64,000 nucleotides of DNA from Teichococcus coralli (GCF_009829925.1 NZ_SNVJ01000010.1:97207-161206), one strand, 5' to 3'. Shown: positions 1-8,534, counted from the stretch's first letter. Notes: generated by a model not told the origin, from the sequence alone. Made by a program: numbers and translations.

Positions 1-900
1 GGTCAGCTCGTAGGGCGGGCGGCGGGCCGGCCCGATGCCGTCGATCCCAACCACGGAAACGGCCTCCGGCACGCCGATTCCGGCCTCCCGCAGGGCGTCC
101 ATCACACCCATGGCCAGGATGTCGCTGACGCCGAGCACCGCTTCCGGCCGCGTCCCCGGCGACATGGCGGCGATCTCCCGCCCGACCTGGTAGCCCGTCG
201 CGTGGCTGTTGTCGCCGCCGAGGGCGAGCGGCGGCGGCAGCCCGGCGGCCGCCACCTGTCGCGCGAAGCCCTCCGCCCGCTCCGTGCTGGTCGAGGTGCG
301 GGCATTGCCGCTGACCACCGCCAGGCGACGGTGCCCGGCGCGCAGCAGCAGGTCGGCCAGCAGCGCGCCGGCGGCGTGGTTGTCGCAGGAGACGGCGCTG
401 CCATGCTCCCAGGCCACCCGGTTGATCATCACGAGCGGCACCTTGTTGGCCGCGCAGATGGCGGCGGCGCGCGAGGACAACTCCGCCGAGGTGATCAGGC
501 AGCCGTCCACGCGGTATTGAAGCAGGGCCTCGGCCGTCGCGTCCTCGATCGGCCCCGGGCCGGCATGCAGCAGCAGCAGGCGCCAGCCGCGCGCCGCCGC
601 CTGGGCGACCGCCTTCTGCATCAGCTCGGCATAGAAGGGGTTCTCGACCGGCCCGAGCACCAGGCCGATCAGGCCGCTTTGCCCGCCGACCAGCGAGCGC
701 GCCAGGACGTTCGGCGTATAGCCCGCCTCAAGCGCCAGCGCGGCGATTCGTTCTCGCATCTCGGGCGAGATCCTGGGATCGTTCCGCAGGGCACGCGAGA
801 CGGTCGAGGTGGCGACGCCCGCCCGCCGGGCCAAGCTCGCGACCGTCGCGCGGCCGCCGCGCGGCATGTCCAGCGCCACCGGGAGGGAACTCTCCTTCAT
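1..900 (-). CDS. LacI-family transcriptional regulator (3' end cut by window edge)
   Basis: The reverse strand reads 300 codons from an ATG at 900 and is still open at base 1, so the C-terminus is missing. The N-terminal helix-turn-helix is clear (TVASLARRAGVATSTVSRAL, about residues 19-38). It is followed by the LacI/PurR hinge region and a periplasmic-binding-protein-like sensor domain (GLIGLVLGPVENPFYAELMQ, then AVSCDNHAAG and VVGIDGIG). The protein is expected to be a cytoplasmic repressor or activator that binds a sugar- or acid-like effector. It is divergent from the dehydratase/lyase/Bug genes that start at 1077 and is their likely regulator. That pairing is inferred from position and from inverted repeats in the gap. 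Confidence 0.93.
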   Translation of the reverse strand, partial: MKESSLPVALDMPRGGRATVASLARRAGVATSTVSRALRNDPRISPEMRERIAALALEAGYTPNVLARSLVGGQSGLIGLVLGPVENPFYAELMQKAVAQAAARGWRLLLLHAGPGPIEDATAEALLQYRVDGCLITSAELSSRAAAICAANKVPLVMINRVAWEHGSAVSCDNHAAGALLADLLLRAGHRRLAVVSGNARTSTSTERAEGFARQVAAAGLPPPLALGGDNSHATGYQVGREIAAMSPGTRPEAVLGVSDILAMGVMDALREAGIGVPEAVSVVGIDGIGPARRPPYELT

Positions 901-938
901 GCCCCGGCGATACACGGCAGGGTAAGGCGCTGCAAGGC

Positions 939-1012
939 TTGCGCAATCGATGGCCTCTATCCTCTCTCCAAAAGCCTGTATTTACCTACTCCTCGTCTGT
1001 GCTATCGATTGC
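939..1012. promoter_or_regulatory. Divergent control region with LacI-type inverted repeats
   Basis: The 176-base gap between the LacI gene and the dehydratase operon holds an 8-bp palindrome TTGCGCAA (939-946). LacI-family operators often have such a core with a central CG. A longer inverted pair is also present: GCAATCGAT at 943-951 and ATCGATTGC at 1004-1012, 52 bases apart. Two separated half-sites are compatible with looping by a tetrameric LacI protein. The role as operator is inferred. Confidence 0.4.
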
Positions 1013-1076
1013 ACGAACAAGGCCCAAACGGGCACGGCAAGAGGGAACGAGCCATGCGCAAGCCAGGGCTGCGGCC

Positions 1077-2363
1077 ATGAGCGGCCGCACCATCACCGAG
1101 AAGATCATCGCCGCGCATTCCGCCGAGGGTGCGGCGGTGGCCGGCGGGATCGTTACCCTGCGCCCCGACGTGGTGCTGCTGAACGACGTCTCCGGCCCGC
1201 TGGCCTTCGAGCAGTTCGACGCCATGGGCGCCACCCGCCCCTTCGACCCCGCCCGCATCGTGCTGGTCGCCGATCACTTCGCGCCGGCACCGGACATCAC
1301 CGCCGCCGGCGCCATCGCCATGACGCGGGACTTCGCCCGTCGCCACGGCATCGCGCACTTCTACGAGCCCGGTCGGGGCGGCATCGAGCACACGCTGCTG
1401 GCGGAGCTGGGCATGGTCGGCCATGGCGGCATTGTCTTCGGCGCCGACAGCCACACCTGCACCGCCGGCGCCTTCAACGCGCTGGGCATCGGCTTCGGCT
1501 CCACCGACCTCGCCGGCGCCCTGGCGCTCGGGCAGCTCTGGATGCGCGTGCCCGAGAGCATCCGCGTGGAGCTGACCGGCACGCCCGGCCCCTATGTCAC
1601 CGGCAAGGACGTGATCCTGGAGCTGATCCGCCGCATCAGCTCGGACGGCGCCGCCGACGCCTCGCTGGAGTTCGGCGGCCCCGGCCTGGATGCGTTGCCG
1701 ATGGATGCGCGCATGGCCATCGCCAACATGGCGGTGGAGGCGGGCGCCGACACCTGCGTCTTCGAGGGCGACGCGCAGTCGGGGGCGGACATGGCGCGGC
1801 GCGGCGTGCCCGCCGCCCCGGCGGTGACGGCCGATGCGGGTGCCACCTACCGCCAGCGAATCGCCATCGACCTCGGCGCGCTCTCGCCGCTGGTGGCCAA
1901 GCCGCCCTCCCCCGCCGCCGGCGTGCCGGTGGAGGCGCTGCGCGGGCAGAAGGTGGACCAGGTCTATGTCGGCAACTGCTCGAACGGCACCATGACCGAC
2001 CTGCGCCAGGTGGCGGAGCTGCTGCGCGGCCGCCAGGTCGCGCCGGGCGTGCGCATGGTGGTGGTGCCGGCGACGCAGAAGATCTGGCGGCAGGCTCTGG
2101 CCGAGGGGCTGCTGGACGTCTTCGCCGAGGCCGGCGCCGCCGTCTCGCCGCCCACCTGCGGCGCCTGCTTCGGCGGCCATATGGGCATTCTGGCGGCGGG
2201 CGAGACGGCGATCGCCACCACCAACCGCAACTATCGCGGCCGCATGGGCCACCCGGAGAGCCAGGTCTTCCTGGCCAATGCCTGGGTGGCGACGGCCGCC
2301 GCCATCGCCGGCGAGATCGTCCCGCCCGGCGAGGTCGCCGCGATGCCGGGGGGTGCCGCATGA
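1077..2363 (+). CDS. Aconitase/3-isopropylmalate dehydratase family, large subunit
   Basis: This 428-residue protein belongs to the LeuC/homoaconitase (HacA-like) Fe-S hydro-lyase family. Cluster-ligand cysteines are visible at C301 (GNCSNGT) and C361/C364 (PTCGACFG), and the substrate-loop signature GADSHTCTAGAF is at about 122-133. It would interconvert a hydroxy-di/tricarboxylate with its dehydrated form together with the small subunit encoded next. The ATG at 1077 gives the family-typical N-terminus MSGRTITEKIIAAH. The stop overlaps the next start (ATGA). The neighbours (lyase, Bug binding protein, LacI) point to a catabolic hydratase, for example acting on a methylated malate, rather than to leucine biosynthesis. 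The true substrate cannot be read from sequence. Confidence 0.9.
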   Translation: MSGRTITEKIIAAHSAEGAAVAGGIVTLRPDVVLLNDVSGPLAFEQFDAMGATRPFDPARIVLVADHFAPAPDITAAGAIAMTRDFARRHGIAHFYEPGRGGIEHTLLAELGMVGHGGIVFGADSHTCTAGAFNALGIGFGSTDLAGALALGQLWMRVPESIRVELTGTPGPYVTGKDVILELIRRISSDGAADASLEFGGPGLDALPMDARMAIANMAVEAGADTCVFEGDAQSGADMARRGVPAAPAVTADAGATYRQRIAIDLGALSPLVAKPPSPAAGVPVEALRGQKVDQVYVGNCSNGTMTDLRQVAELLRGRQVAPGVRMVVVPATQKIWRQALAEGLLDVFAEAGAAVSPPTCGACFGGHMGILAAGETAIATTNRNYRGRMGHPESQVFLANAWVATAAAIAGEIVPPGEVAAMPGGAA

Positions 2364-2857
2364 GCATGACCTTCGAGGGCCGCGTCCACCGCTTTGGCGA
2401 CGAGGTGAACACCGACGTCATCCTGCCCGGCCGCTACCTCGCGCTGCGCGACCCGGCCGAGCTGGGCCGCCACTGCCTGGAGGGGCTCGACCCCGGCTTC
2501 GTGCAGCGCGTGCGGCCGGGCGACATCCTGGCCGTGGGGCGCAACTTCGGCTGCGGCTCCTCGCGCGAGCATGCCGTCATCGCGCTGAAGGCGGCAGGGG
2601 TTTCGGCCATCGTCGCCGTCAGCGCGGCGCGGATCTTCTTCCGCAACGCCGTGAACCTCGGCCTGCCCGTCATTCTCTGCCCGGAGGCGGCGCTGGCGCT
2701 GCGCGAGGGCGAGGCGGCGCGCATCACGCTCGCCGACATGGCCGTGGAACAGGGTGGCCAGCGCTGGCAGGGCCTGCCGCTGGGCGATGAGGTGCGCGCC
2801 ATCCTCGCCGCCGGCGGCCTCGTGCCGCGCGTGCGGCAGGCCCTCGCCGCCGCCTGA
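2360..2857 (+). CDS. Aconitase/3-isopropylmalate dehydratase family, small (swivel) subunit
   Basis: A 165-residue LeuD-type swivel domain. The N-terminus carries the family signature GDEVNTDVILPGRY (13-26), and the conserved substrate-contact motif NFGCGSSREHA is at about 62-72. The start codon overlaps the stop of the large subunit by 4 bases, so the two are translationally coupled and presumably form one heterodimeric or heterotetrameric hydro-lyase. The length matches stand-alone small subunits (about 160-200 residues). The distance to the following lyase gene is short (43 bases). Confidence 0.9.
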   Translation: MSMTFEGRVHRFGDEVNTDVILPGRYLALRDPAELGRHCLEGLDPGFVQRVRPGDILAVGRNFGCGSSREHAVIALKAAGVSAIVAVSAARIFFRNAVNLGLPVILCPEAALALREGEAARITLADMAVEQGGQRWQGLPLGDEVRAILAAGGLVPRVRQALAAA

Positions 2858-2900
2858 GCCGCCTTGCCCACCCGGAAACGTTCAGAGAGGAATCCCTCCC

Positions 2901-3791
2901 ATGGCTGATCCCAGCATCAAGGCCGCGCTGGCGGCGAAGCAGTTCATCGTCGCGCCCGGCATCTTCGACATGATCTCGGCGCGCATCGCCGACCGCATGG
3001 GCTTCAAGGCGCTCTACGCCACCGGCTACGGCACCGTGGCCTCGCATCTCGGCATCCCCGATGCCGGCGTTGCCACCTTCACCGACATGGTGGGCCGCAT
3101 GGCCCGCTTCAGCCAGGGTTGCAGGACGCCGGTCATCGCCGATGCCGACACCGGCTATGGCGGCCTGCTGAACGTGCGCCACACGGTGATGGGCTACGAG
3201 GCCGCCGGCGTCACCGCCATCCAGCTCGAGGACCAGGAAGTGCCGAAGAAGTGCGGCCACACCCCGGGCCGCCGCGTCGTGCCCGCGGAGGAGATGGCGC
3301 TGAAGATCGAGGTGGCCGCGGAGGCGCGCAGAAGCGAGGATTTCCTCATCATCGCCCGCACCGACGCGCGGACCACGCTCGGCCTCGACGAGGCGATCCG
3401 CCGCGGCCAGCTCTTTCGCAAGGCCGGGGCCGACATCGTCTTCATCGAGAGTCCGGAGACCGAGGAGGAGATGAAGCGCATCGGCGGCGAGATCGACGCC
3501 CCGCTGCTGGCCAACAACGTGGACGGCGGCGGCCGCACGCCGATCCTTTCCGCCGAGAAGCTCGCCTCCTTCGGCTACAGCATCGCGATCTATCCCGCGG
3601 TCGGCTTCCTGACCATGGCGGCGGCGCTGGAGCGCTCCTATGCCCACCTGCTGCAGCACGGCGACACCAACGCGCTGCCCGAGGGCGTGATCCACGACTT
3701 CGGCAAGATGAACGAGCTGATGGGCTTCCCGGAGGTCTGGGAGTTCGACCGCCGCTGGGCGCGGCCGGAAGCCTCCCGCGCCGCCGAATGA
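2901..3791 (+). CDS. Isocitrate lyase/PEP mutase superfamily C-C lyase
   Basis: A 296-residue alpha/beta-barrel enzyme of the PEP-mutase/isocitrate lyase superfamily. The Mg2+ site residues are in IADADTGYG (79-87) and QLEDQE (108-113). The gating-loop catalytic motif KKCGH is at 116-120, the cysteine form found in true lyases (methylisocitrate, 2,3-dimethylmalate, oxaloacetate-type). Translation starts at the ATG at 2901 after AGAGAGGA. The combination with a LeuCD-type hydratase resembles the dimethylmaleate hydratase plus 2,3-dimethylmalate lyase step of nicotinate degradation. A methylisocitrate or citramalate lyase role is also possible. The family is certain; the substrate is not. Confidence 0.9.
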   Translation: MADPSIKAALAAKQFIVAPGIFDMISARIADRMGFKALYATGYGTVASHLGIPDAGVATFTDMVGRMARFSQGCRTPVIADADTGYGGLLNVRHTVMGYEAAGVTAIQLEDQEVPKKCGHTPGRRVVPAEEMALKIEVAAEARRSEDFLIIARTDARTTLGLDEAIRRGQLFRKAGADIVFIESPETEEEMKRIGGEIDAPLLANNVDGGGRTPILSAEKLASFGYSIAIYPAVGFLTMAAALERSYAHLLQHGDTNALPEGVIHDFGKMNELMGFPEVWEFDRRWARPEASRAAE

Positions 3792-3867
3792 TCCCCTGGG
3801 CGCGCCGCCCGGACCACGGACGGCGCGCGGAGACGATCCTTTCCCTGAAACGTCCATGAGGAAGACA

Positions 3868-4848
3868 ATGAAGCTCACCCGCCGCGCCTTCGGCGGCATC
3901 GCTGCGGGCATGCTCGCGGCGCCTGCCCTCGCCGCCGACCCTGTTGCCGCCTGGCCGGACCGCCCGGTCCGCATCGTGGTCCCCTTCGGCGCCGGCGGCG
4001 CGGTGGACACGCTGATCCGCGCCTTCAGCCAGCGCTTCTCCGAGTTCGCCAACGGTCAGCCGCTGGTGGTGGAGAACCGTTCGGGCGCCGGCGGCATGGT
4101 GGCGGGCGCCTATGTCGCCACCCAGCCGGCCGATGGCTACACGCTGATGGGTGCCGATATCGGCGCCAACGTCATCGGCAAGGAGCTGAACGCGAAGGCC
4201 AGCTACGATCCGATGACCAGCTTCACCCCGCTGATGCACCTGGTGAACCTGGACGCGGTGATGGTGGAGAACCCGACGGTCGAGCAGAAGACCGTCGAGG
4301 AGATCGTCGCCGCCGCCAGGAAGGACCCGGACGGCTTCGTCTATTCCTCGGCCGGCATCGGCAATGGCAGCCATCTCTTCATGGCGCTGCTGGCACGCGA
4401 GACCGGCATCCGCATGGTGCACGTCCCCTACCGCAGCGGCGCCGAGACGGTGACGGCGGTGATGCGCGGCGACGCGCAGTTCTGCTTCCCCTCGCTCTCC
4501 TCGACCCTGCCGATGATCAAGGGTGGCCAGGTGCGCCCCGTTGCGCTCGGCGCCGGGCCGAGCAAGCTGCTGCCGGGCGTGCCGCTGATGCGGGATACCC
4601 TTCCCGGCTTCGAGGTTGCCGTCTGGTACGGGCTGGCGGCGCCGGCCGGCATGGACGGCGCCCTGGCCGACAAGATCAACGCCACCTTCGGCAGGATCGC
4701 CGCCCTGCCGGAAATCCGCCGGACGGTGGAGGAGGTGCAGGGCGGCCGCATCGTCGGCGGCTCGCGGCAGGACTTCGCCGCCTTCCTGCAGAAGGAATTC
4801 GACCGCTGGACGCCGGTGATCCGCGAGGGCGGCATCCGCCTGGAATGA
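3868..4848 (+). CDS. Bug/TctC-family periplasmic solute-binding protein
   Basis: A 326-residue tripartite-tricarboxylate receptor protein. It has a twin-arginine-like signal peptide (MKLTRRAFGGIAAGMLAAPALA), then WPDRPVRIVVPFGAGGAVDTL and VVENRSGAGGMVAG, both typical of the Bug fold, and later VPYRSGAE. The ATG at 3868 is chosen because AGGAAG lies 4-9 bases before it; an in-frame ATG at 3856 has no such site. It is probably the last gene of the LacI-controlled cluster and would bind the organic acid fed to the hydratase/lyase. No TctA/TctB membrane genes are in the window, as is common for orphan Bug proteins. Confidence 0.9.
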   Translation: MKLTRRAFGGIAAGMLAAPALAADPVAAWPDRPVRIVVPFGAGGAVDTLIRAFSQRFSEFANGQPLVVENRSGAGGMVAGAYVATQPADGYTLMGADIGANVIGKELNAKASYDPMTSFTPLMHLVNLDAVMVENPTVEQKTVEEIVAAARKDPDGFVYSSAGIGNGSHLFMALLARETGIRMVHVPYRSGAETVTAVMRGDAQFCFPSLSSTLPMIKGGQVRPVALGAGPSKLLPGVPLMRDTLPGFEVAVWYGLAAPAGMDGALADKINATFGRIAALPEIRRTVEEVQGGRIVGGSRQDFAAFLQKEFDRWTPVIREGGIRLE

Positions 4849-4856
4849 GGCGCAGG

Positions 4857-4906
4857 CCAGGGGCCCCGCCCCTGGATCCCACCGGGGGAAGCCGGGCTTC
4901 CCCCGG
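4857..4906. terminator. Double hairpin between convergent genes
   Basis: Two adjacent perfect stems are present. CCAGGGGC pairs with GCCCCTGG (4857-4864/4868-4875, 3-nt loop), and CCGGGGGAAGC pairs with GCTTCCCCCGG (4882-4892/4896-4906, 3-nt loop). They sit between the 3' ends of two convergent Bug genes and would work as a bidirectional terminator. There is no long T tract. Confidence 0.6.
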
Positions 4907-4912
4907 CGCCTG

Positions 4913-5890
4913 TCACTCCATGCGGATATGCGCCGCCTGGATCACCTTGCCCCAGCTTTCCGTCTCCCGCGCCAGGAAGCCGCGCAGGAACGCCGCATCG
5001 CCGCTCTGCAGCGTGACCCCCTGCTCCGCCAGCCGCGCCCGCAGGTCAGGATCCTCCGTCGCCGTGCGCAGCGCCGCGCCCAGGCGGTCCAGAACGGGCT
5101 GCGGCGTGCCGGCGGGAGCGAAGAGCGCCTGCCAGTAGACCGCCTCGAACCCCGGCACGGTTTCCGCCACCGCCGGCACCTCGGGCAGCAGCGCGACCCG
5201 CTCCGCCGAGCTGACGCCGAGCGCCCGCGTGACGCCCTCCCGGATGGCTGGCAGCGCCTCCAGCACCGCCGAGAACATGCCCTGGATGCGCCCTGTCCGC
5301 AGGTCGATCAGCGCCGGCGCGCCGCCGCGATAGGGCACATGCTGCAGGTCGGTGCCGGTGGCGTTGTTGAAGCGCGCCAGCGCCAGGTGGTTGACCGCGC
5401 CGTTGCCGGAGCTGCCGAAGTTCAGCTTGCCCGGATTCGCCTTCGCATAGGCGATCAGCTCCGCCACCGAATGCACCGGCAGGTCGCGGTGGACATGCAG
5501 CACGAAGGCGGACTGGTAGCCCATGCCGACGGGCGCCAGGGCCTTCTGCGGGTCCTTCGGCTCCAGGTTCGGCTGCAGGGTGGGGTTGATGGCCAGGGTG
5601 GTGGCGCCCATCAGCAGCGTGTAGCCGTCCGGCGCGGACTGCACGACATAGGTGGAGGCGATGGCGGTGGCTGCACCGGAGCGGTTCTCCACCACCACGG
5701 GATGGCCGAGCTCCCGCTCCATCCGCTGCGCGATCAGGCGGGTCGCGGTGTCGCTGATGCCGCCGGGGGGATAGCCGACCACCACCGTGACCGCCCGGGA
5801 GGGATAATCTTCGGCACGTCCGGTCTGCGGGGCGGCGGTCAGCAGCAGGGTGCTGGCGGCGAGGATCTGGCGGCGTGACGGCAAGGGCAT
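4913..5890 (-). CDS. Bug/TctC-family periplasmic solute-binding protein
   Basis: A 325-residue Bug receptor, a clear paralogue of the gene at 3868. Motifs: signal MPLPSRRQILAASTLLLTAA with an RR pair suggesting Tat export, YPSRAVTVVVGYPPGGISDT, VVENRSGAATAIA and VPYRGGAPAL. The ATG at 5890 is preceded by AAGGAA with 10-base spacing. An in-frame ATG at 5917 exists but has only a weak site. No transporter membrane genes are adjacent, and its ligand is unknown. It is convergent with the other Bug gene, so it is expressed separately from the LacI-linked cluster. Confidence 0.88.
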   Translation of the reverse strand: MPLPSRRQILAASTLLLTAAPQTGRAEDYPSRAVTVVVGYPPGGISDTATRLIAQRMERELGHPVVVENRSGAATAIASTYVVQSAPDGYTLLMGATTLAINPTLQPNLEPKDPQKALAPVGMGYQSAFVLHVHRDLPVHSVAELIAYAKANPGKLNFGSSGNGAVNHLALARFNNATGTDLQHVPYRGGAPALIDLRTGRIQGMFSAVLEALPAIREGVTRALGVSSAERVALLPEVPAVAETVPGFEAVYWQALFAPAGTPQPVLDRLGAALRTATEDPDLRARLAEQGVTLQSGDAAFLRGFLARETESWGKVIQAAHIRME

Positions 5891-5990
5891 GGAGGTGGCT
5901 TTCCTTGGATCGTTCATTTCTTTCGGCCTTTCCGGGTGACGGGCGGCCCGGGCACAGGCTGCCATCGTTTTGAAGACCCTGGCTACCTTC

Positions 5991-6215
5991 GCCCGCGCTT
6001 TCCGAGCTGCGGCGCATCGCCGGCAACCGGCAGGTGGACGTCTCCGCCATTCACTGGCGCGGACGGGCTACGCCGTGCCGCTGCTGCGCGACTGGTGGCA
6101 CTCCGCGCCGGAGCGCCACCGCCGCACGGCCGCGATCTCTGAGCGGCTGATCGCCACCCGCGACGAGCATCGCGCCCTGGCCGGGGCCATGCCGCTGCCG
6201 CGCCGGGTGGGCTGA
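5991..6215 (+). pseudogene. Decayed fragment of a D-amino-acid-dehydrogenase-like gene
   Basis: About 225 bases align with an internal part of the intact FAD-oxidoreductase gene at 24866-26131 (its bases ~25,040-25,280). Long runs are near-identical at DNA level, for example CGGCGCATCGCCGGCAACCG. Readable pieces include the WWHSAPER, RRT and ERLIAT segments, interrupted by frame changes, small deletions and a stop just after RRVG. No start, FAD-binding Rossmann motif or C-terminal half remains. It is best read as the relic of a second copy, either an old duplication or a gene lost by deletion. Confidence 0.75.
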
Positions 6216-6330
6216 TGCGCCCCTGCCGCCGGCCAAGGGCGCCGGAGGCGGCCGACAGCGTGCCCGGCACTCCTCCGGCCCGCTATAAGGCAGGGAGCCG
6301 GAACACCATCCGAACCATGAGGCGCCTGCC

Positions 6331-7230
6331 ATGCTCAGATCCGTTGATGCCGGAGTACTGAACGTCACCTTCGAGGAGAGCGGAAGCCCGGGCGGCTGGC
6401 CGGTGCTGCTGCTGCACGGCTTCCCGTATGACATGCATGCCTACGACGCCGTGGCGCCGATCCTGGCCTCGGCGGGCGCAAGGGTCATCGTGCCTTGGCT
6501 GCGGGGCTACGGGCCCACCCGTTTCCGCTCGGCCGGAACACCGCGCTCCGGCGAGCAGGCAGCCCTGGGCAAGGACCTGCTCGACCTGATGGACGCGCTT
6601 CAGATCCGCTCGGCGGTGCTGGCGGGATACGACTGGGGCGGGCGGGCGGCCTGCATCGTCTCGGCCTTGTGGCCGGAGCGCGTCCAGGGACTGGTCTCGC
6701 AGAACGGCTACAACATCCAGGACATCGCGCGATCGGGCCAGCCGCAGGCGCCGGAGGACGAGCTGCGCTACTGGTACCAGTATTACTTTCATTCCGAGCG
6801 CGGCCGGCTGGGGCTGGCGCGGAACCGGCGTGCCCTCTGCCGCCTGCTGTGGCGCTTGTGGTCGCCGAAATGGCACTTCGACGACGTGACCTTCGACAGG
6901 ACGGCAGCGAGCTTCGACAATCCCGATTTCGTGGAGGTGGTGATCCATTCCTACCGGCATCGCTTCGGGCTGGCCGCCGGTGATCCATCGCTGCTGCCGA
7001 TCGAGCGGCAACTGGCTGCGCAGCCGGCCATCACCGTGCCGACGGTGACCCTGGACGGCGACGCGGATGGGGTGCTCGCCTCTGGCGGCACGGCGAAGCA
7101 TGCGCCGCGTTTCGCCGGACCGCATGAGCACCGGGTCGTGCGGGATGGCGGGCACAATCTGCCCCAGGAGATGCCGGAGGCCTTCGCGGCGGCGATCCTG
7201 GATGTTCGGGCCGGGCAGGCGGCGGGATGA
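6331..7230 (+). CDS. Alpha/beta hydrolase with aspartate nucleophile (epoxide hydrolase/dehalogenase-like)
   Basis: A 299-residue alpha/beta-hydrolase-fold protein. The oxyanion-hole motif LLLHGFPYD is at 26-34. The nucleophile elbow is GYDWGG with D101 in place of serine, and the catalytic histidine is H275 (GGHNLPQE). D244 or D246 may be the acid. An Asp nucleophile is the hallmark of epoxide hydrolases and haloalkane/haloacetate dehalogenases, so it probably cleaves an ester-like intermediate on its own Asp. A cap domain is present between about 130 and 220 (YWYQYYF). Start at ATG 6331 with GAGGCG upstream. It stands alone and no pathway partner is evident. Confidence 0.85.
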   Translation: MLRSVDAGVLNVTFEESGSPGGWPVLLLHGFPYDMHAYDAVAPILASAGARVIVPWLRGYGPTRFRSAGTPRSGEQAALGKDLLDLMDALQIRSAVLAGYDWGGRAACIVSALWPERVQGLVSQNGYNIQDIARSGQPQAPEDELRYWYQYYFHSERGRLGLARNRRALCRLLWRLWSPKWHFDDVTFDRTAASFDNPDFVEVVIHSYRHRFGLAAGDPSLLPIERQLAAQPAITVPTVTLDGDADGVLASGGTAKHAPRFAGPHEHRVVRDGGHNLPQEMPEAFAAAILDVRAGQAAG

Positions 7231-7723
7231 GGGACGAAGAGCCTGCCAGGCCTCTGCCGCGATCAGAGCCCGGCCCGGCGACGGACGCGACCTGCGAGAT
7301 CTGCTCCCTCCCCGGTCCGGTCACGCAGGGCGATCGTTGAGCCACGCGCAGGCCGGGCGGCCAGCGGCGAGACGCCACGATGCTGCCTCGTCGCGCGCCG
7401 GGTCCCAGCCCTTCCTGAATCCTGATCCTCGCCCTCGCAGGCATATCGGCGTGGGATGGCTGGCGGGCAGTCACGTCCCGTAGCCTGGTGGTTACCCGAC
7501 CACGCGTCCAAAACTGCCTCCAGGCGCATACGCGGCGCTCACATGAAACGAGCCAGGCCTTCGCCCAGGCAAGCCCGGCGCAGTTCGCATTTGAAACGCG
7601 ACTTGCGGCTGGCGCATGCTCGGACGCCGGCAACCCATGGAACATCCCGATGACAAGTTGGCGTGACTGGAACACAGACCGAAAGGCTGTGCTGATAGCC
7701 GAATCCGCTCCTGTGGTGATGGC
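7231..7723. other. 493-base gap without a recognisable gene
   Basis: Short open frames exist on both strands, but none shows a recognisable domain, good start signal or family resemblance. The stretch looks somewhat less GC-rich than its surroundings near 7480-7720. It may be the remains of a lost gene upstream of the SDR, but nothing can be identified. Confidence 0.4.
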
Positions 7724-8509
7724 ATGAGCGCCGCGCAGTTGCGGCTGGCAGGGCGGGTTTGCATCGTCACCGGCGCCGCATCCGGCATCGGCCGGGCCAT
7801 CGCGCGGCTGTATGCCCGGCAGGGCGCGGCTGTGGTCCTGGCGGACCGCGCGGAGGCGCCGCTGGAAGGCGGCACGCCGACCTTCGGCATGATCCGCGCG
7901 GAGGGCGGCGAGGCCCTGAACTGCCCCACGGACGTGTCGGATGCCGCGCAGGTCGGCGCGCTGCTCGCCGCGACGGTGGAGCGTTTCGGCCGGCTGGATG
8001 TGCTGGTCAACAACGCTTGCATCCGGCATGCCCGCCCGTTGCTGGAGATGGCGGAGGCCGACTGGGAGCGGGTGATGGCGGTCAACCTGAAGGGCGCTTT
8101 CCTCTGCAGCCAGGCAGCCGTGCGGCAGATGCTGACGCAGCCTCCCAGGGAGGAAGTGCGCGGGCGGCTGATCAACCTCTCCTCGCAGCACGGGATGATC
8201 GCGGCGCCCGATGACATCGCTTATGGCGTCAGCAAGGCCGGCGTGGACTACATGACCCGCCAGGTGGCGGTGGATTACGCCGCCGATGGCATCGTCTGCA
8301 ATGCCATCGCACCCGGCAAGATCCAGACCGGCCAGCCCGGTCGCGGGATGGATGCGGCGGTCCTGGACCGCGCCACGCGGCGCACGCCCTGGCCGCGGCT
8401 CGGCCGCCCGCAGGATGTCGCGCAGGCGGCGCTCTTCCTGGCGAGCGACGAGGCCAGCTTCATCACCGGCGCCACCCTGATGGTCGACGGCGGCTGGATG
8501 GCCGCCTAG
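7724..8509 (+). CDS. Short-chain dehydrogenase/reductase (SDR)
   Basis: A 261-residue classical SDR. The NAD(P)-binding motif TGAASGIG is at 16-23, with an acidic residue after the second strand (LADRAE, D41) that favours NAD+. The structural motif reads NNAC (96-99) instead of the usual NNAG. Catalytic Ser is in LINLSSQHG (about S153) and the YGVSK motif gives Y167/K171. The C-terminus ends in the usual ITGATLMVDGGW. It probably oxidises a sugar acid or hydroxy-acid alcohol. The substrate is not deducible. It is convergent with the hyuBA genes and not obviously part of their operon. Confidence 0.88.
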   Translation: MSAAQLRLAGRVCIVTGAASGIGRAIARLYARQGAAVVLADRAEAPLEGGTPTFGMIRAEGGEALNCPTDVSDAAQVGALLAATVERFGRLDVLVNNACIRHARPLLEMAEADWERVMAVNLKGAFLCSQAAVRQMLTQPPREEVRGRLINLSSQHGMIAAPDDIAYGVSKAGVDYMTRQVAVDYAADGIVCNAIAPGKIQTGQPGRGMDAAVLDRATRRTPWPRLGRPQDVAQAALFLASDEASFITGATLMVDGGWMAA

Positions 8510-8534
8510 GCACCGCCCTGAACCGCACCGATAA

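Noticed and set aside
2724..4422. Long antisense open frames opposite the lyase and Bug genes
   Set aside because: They are Ala/Arg/His-rich shadow frames of a high-GC genome, overlap well-supported genes completely and have no domain resemblance.
7231..7723. Small open frames before the SDR, including one ending in an ATGA overlap with it
   Set aside because: The 79-codon frame has no recognisable domain, and its composition does not resemble a known family. Kept only as an uncharacterised gap.
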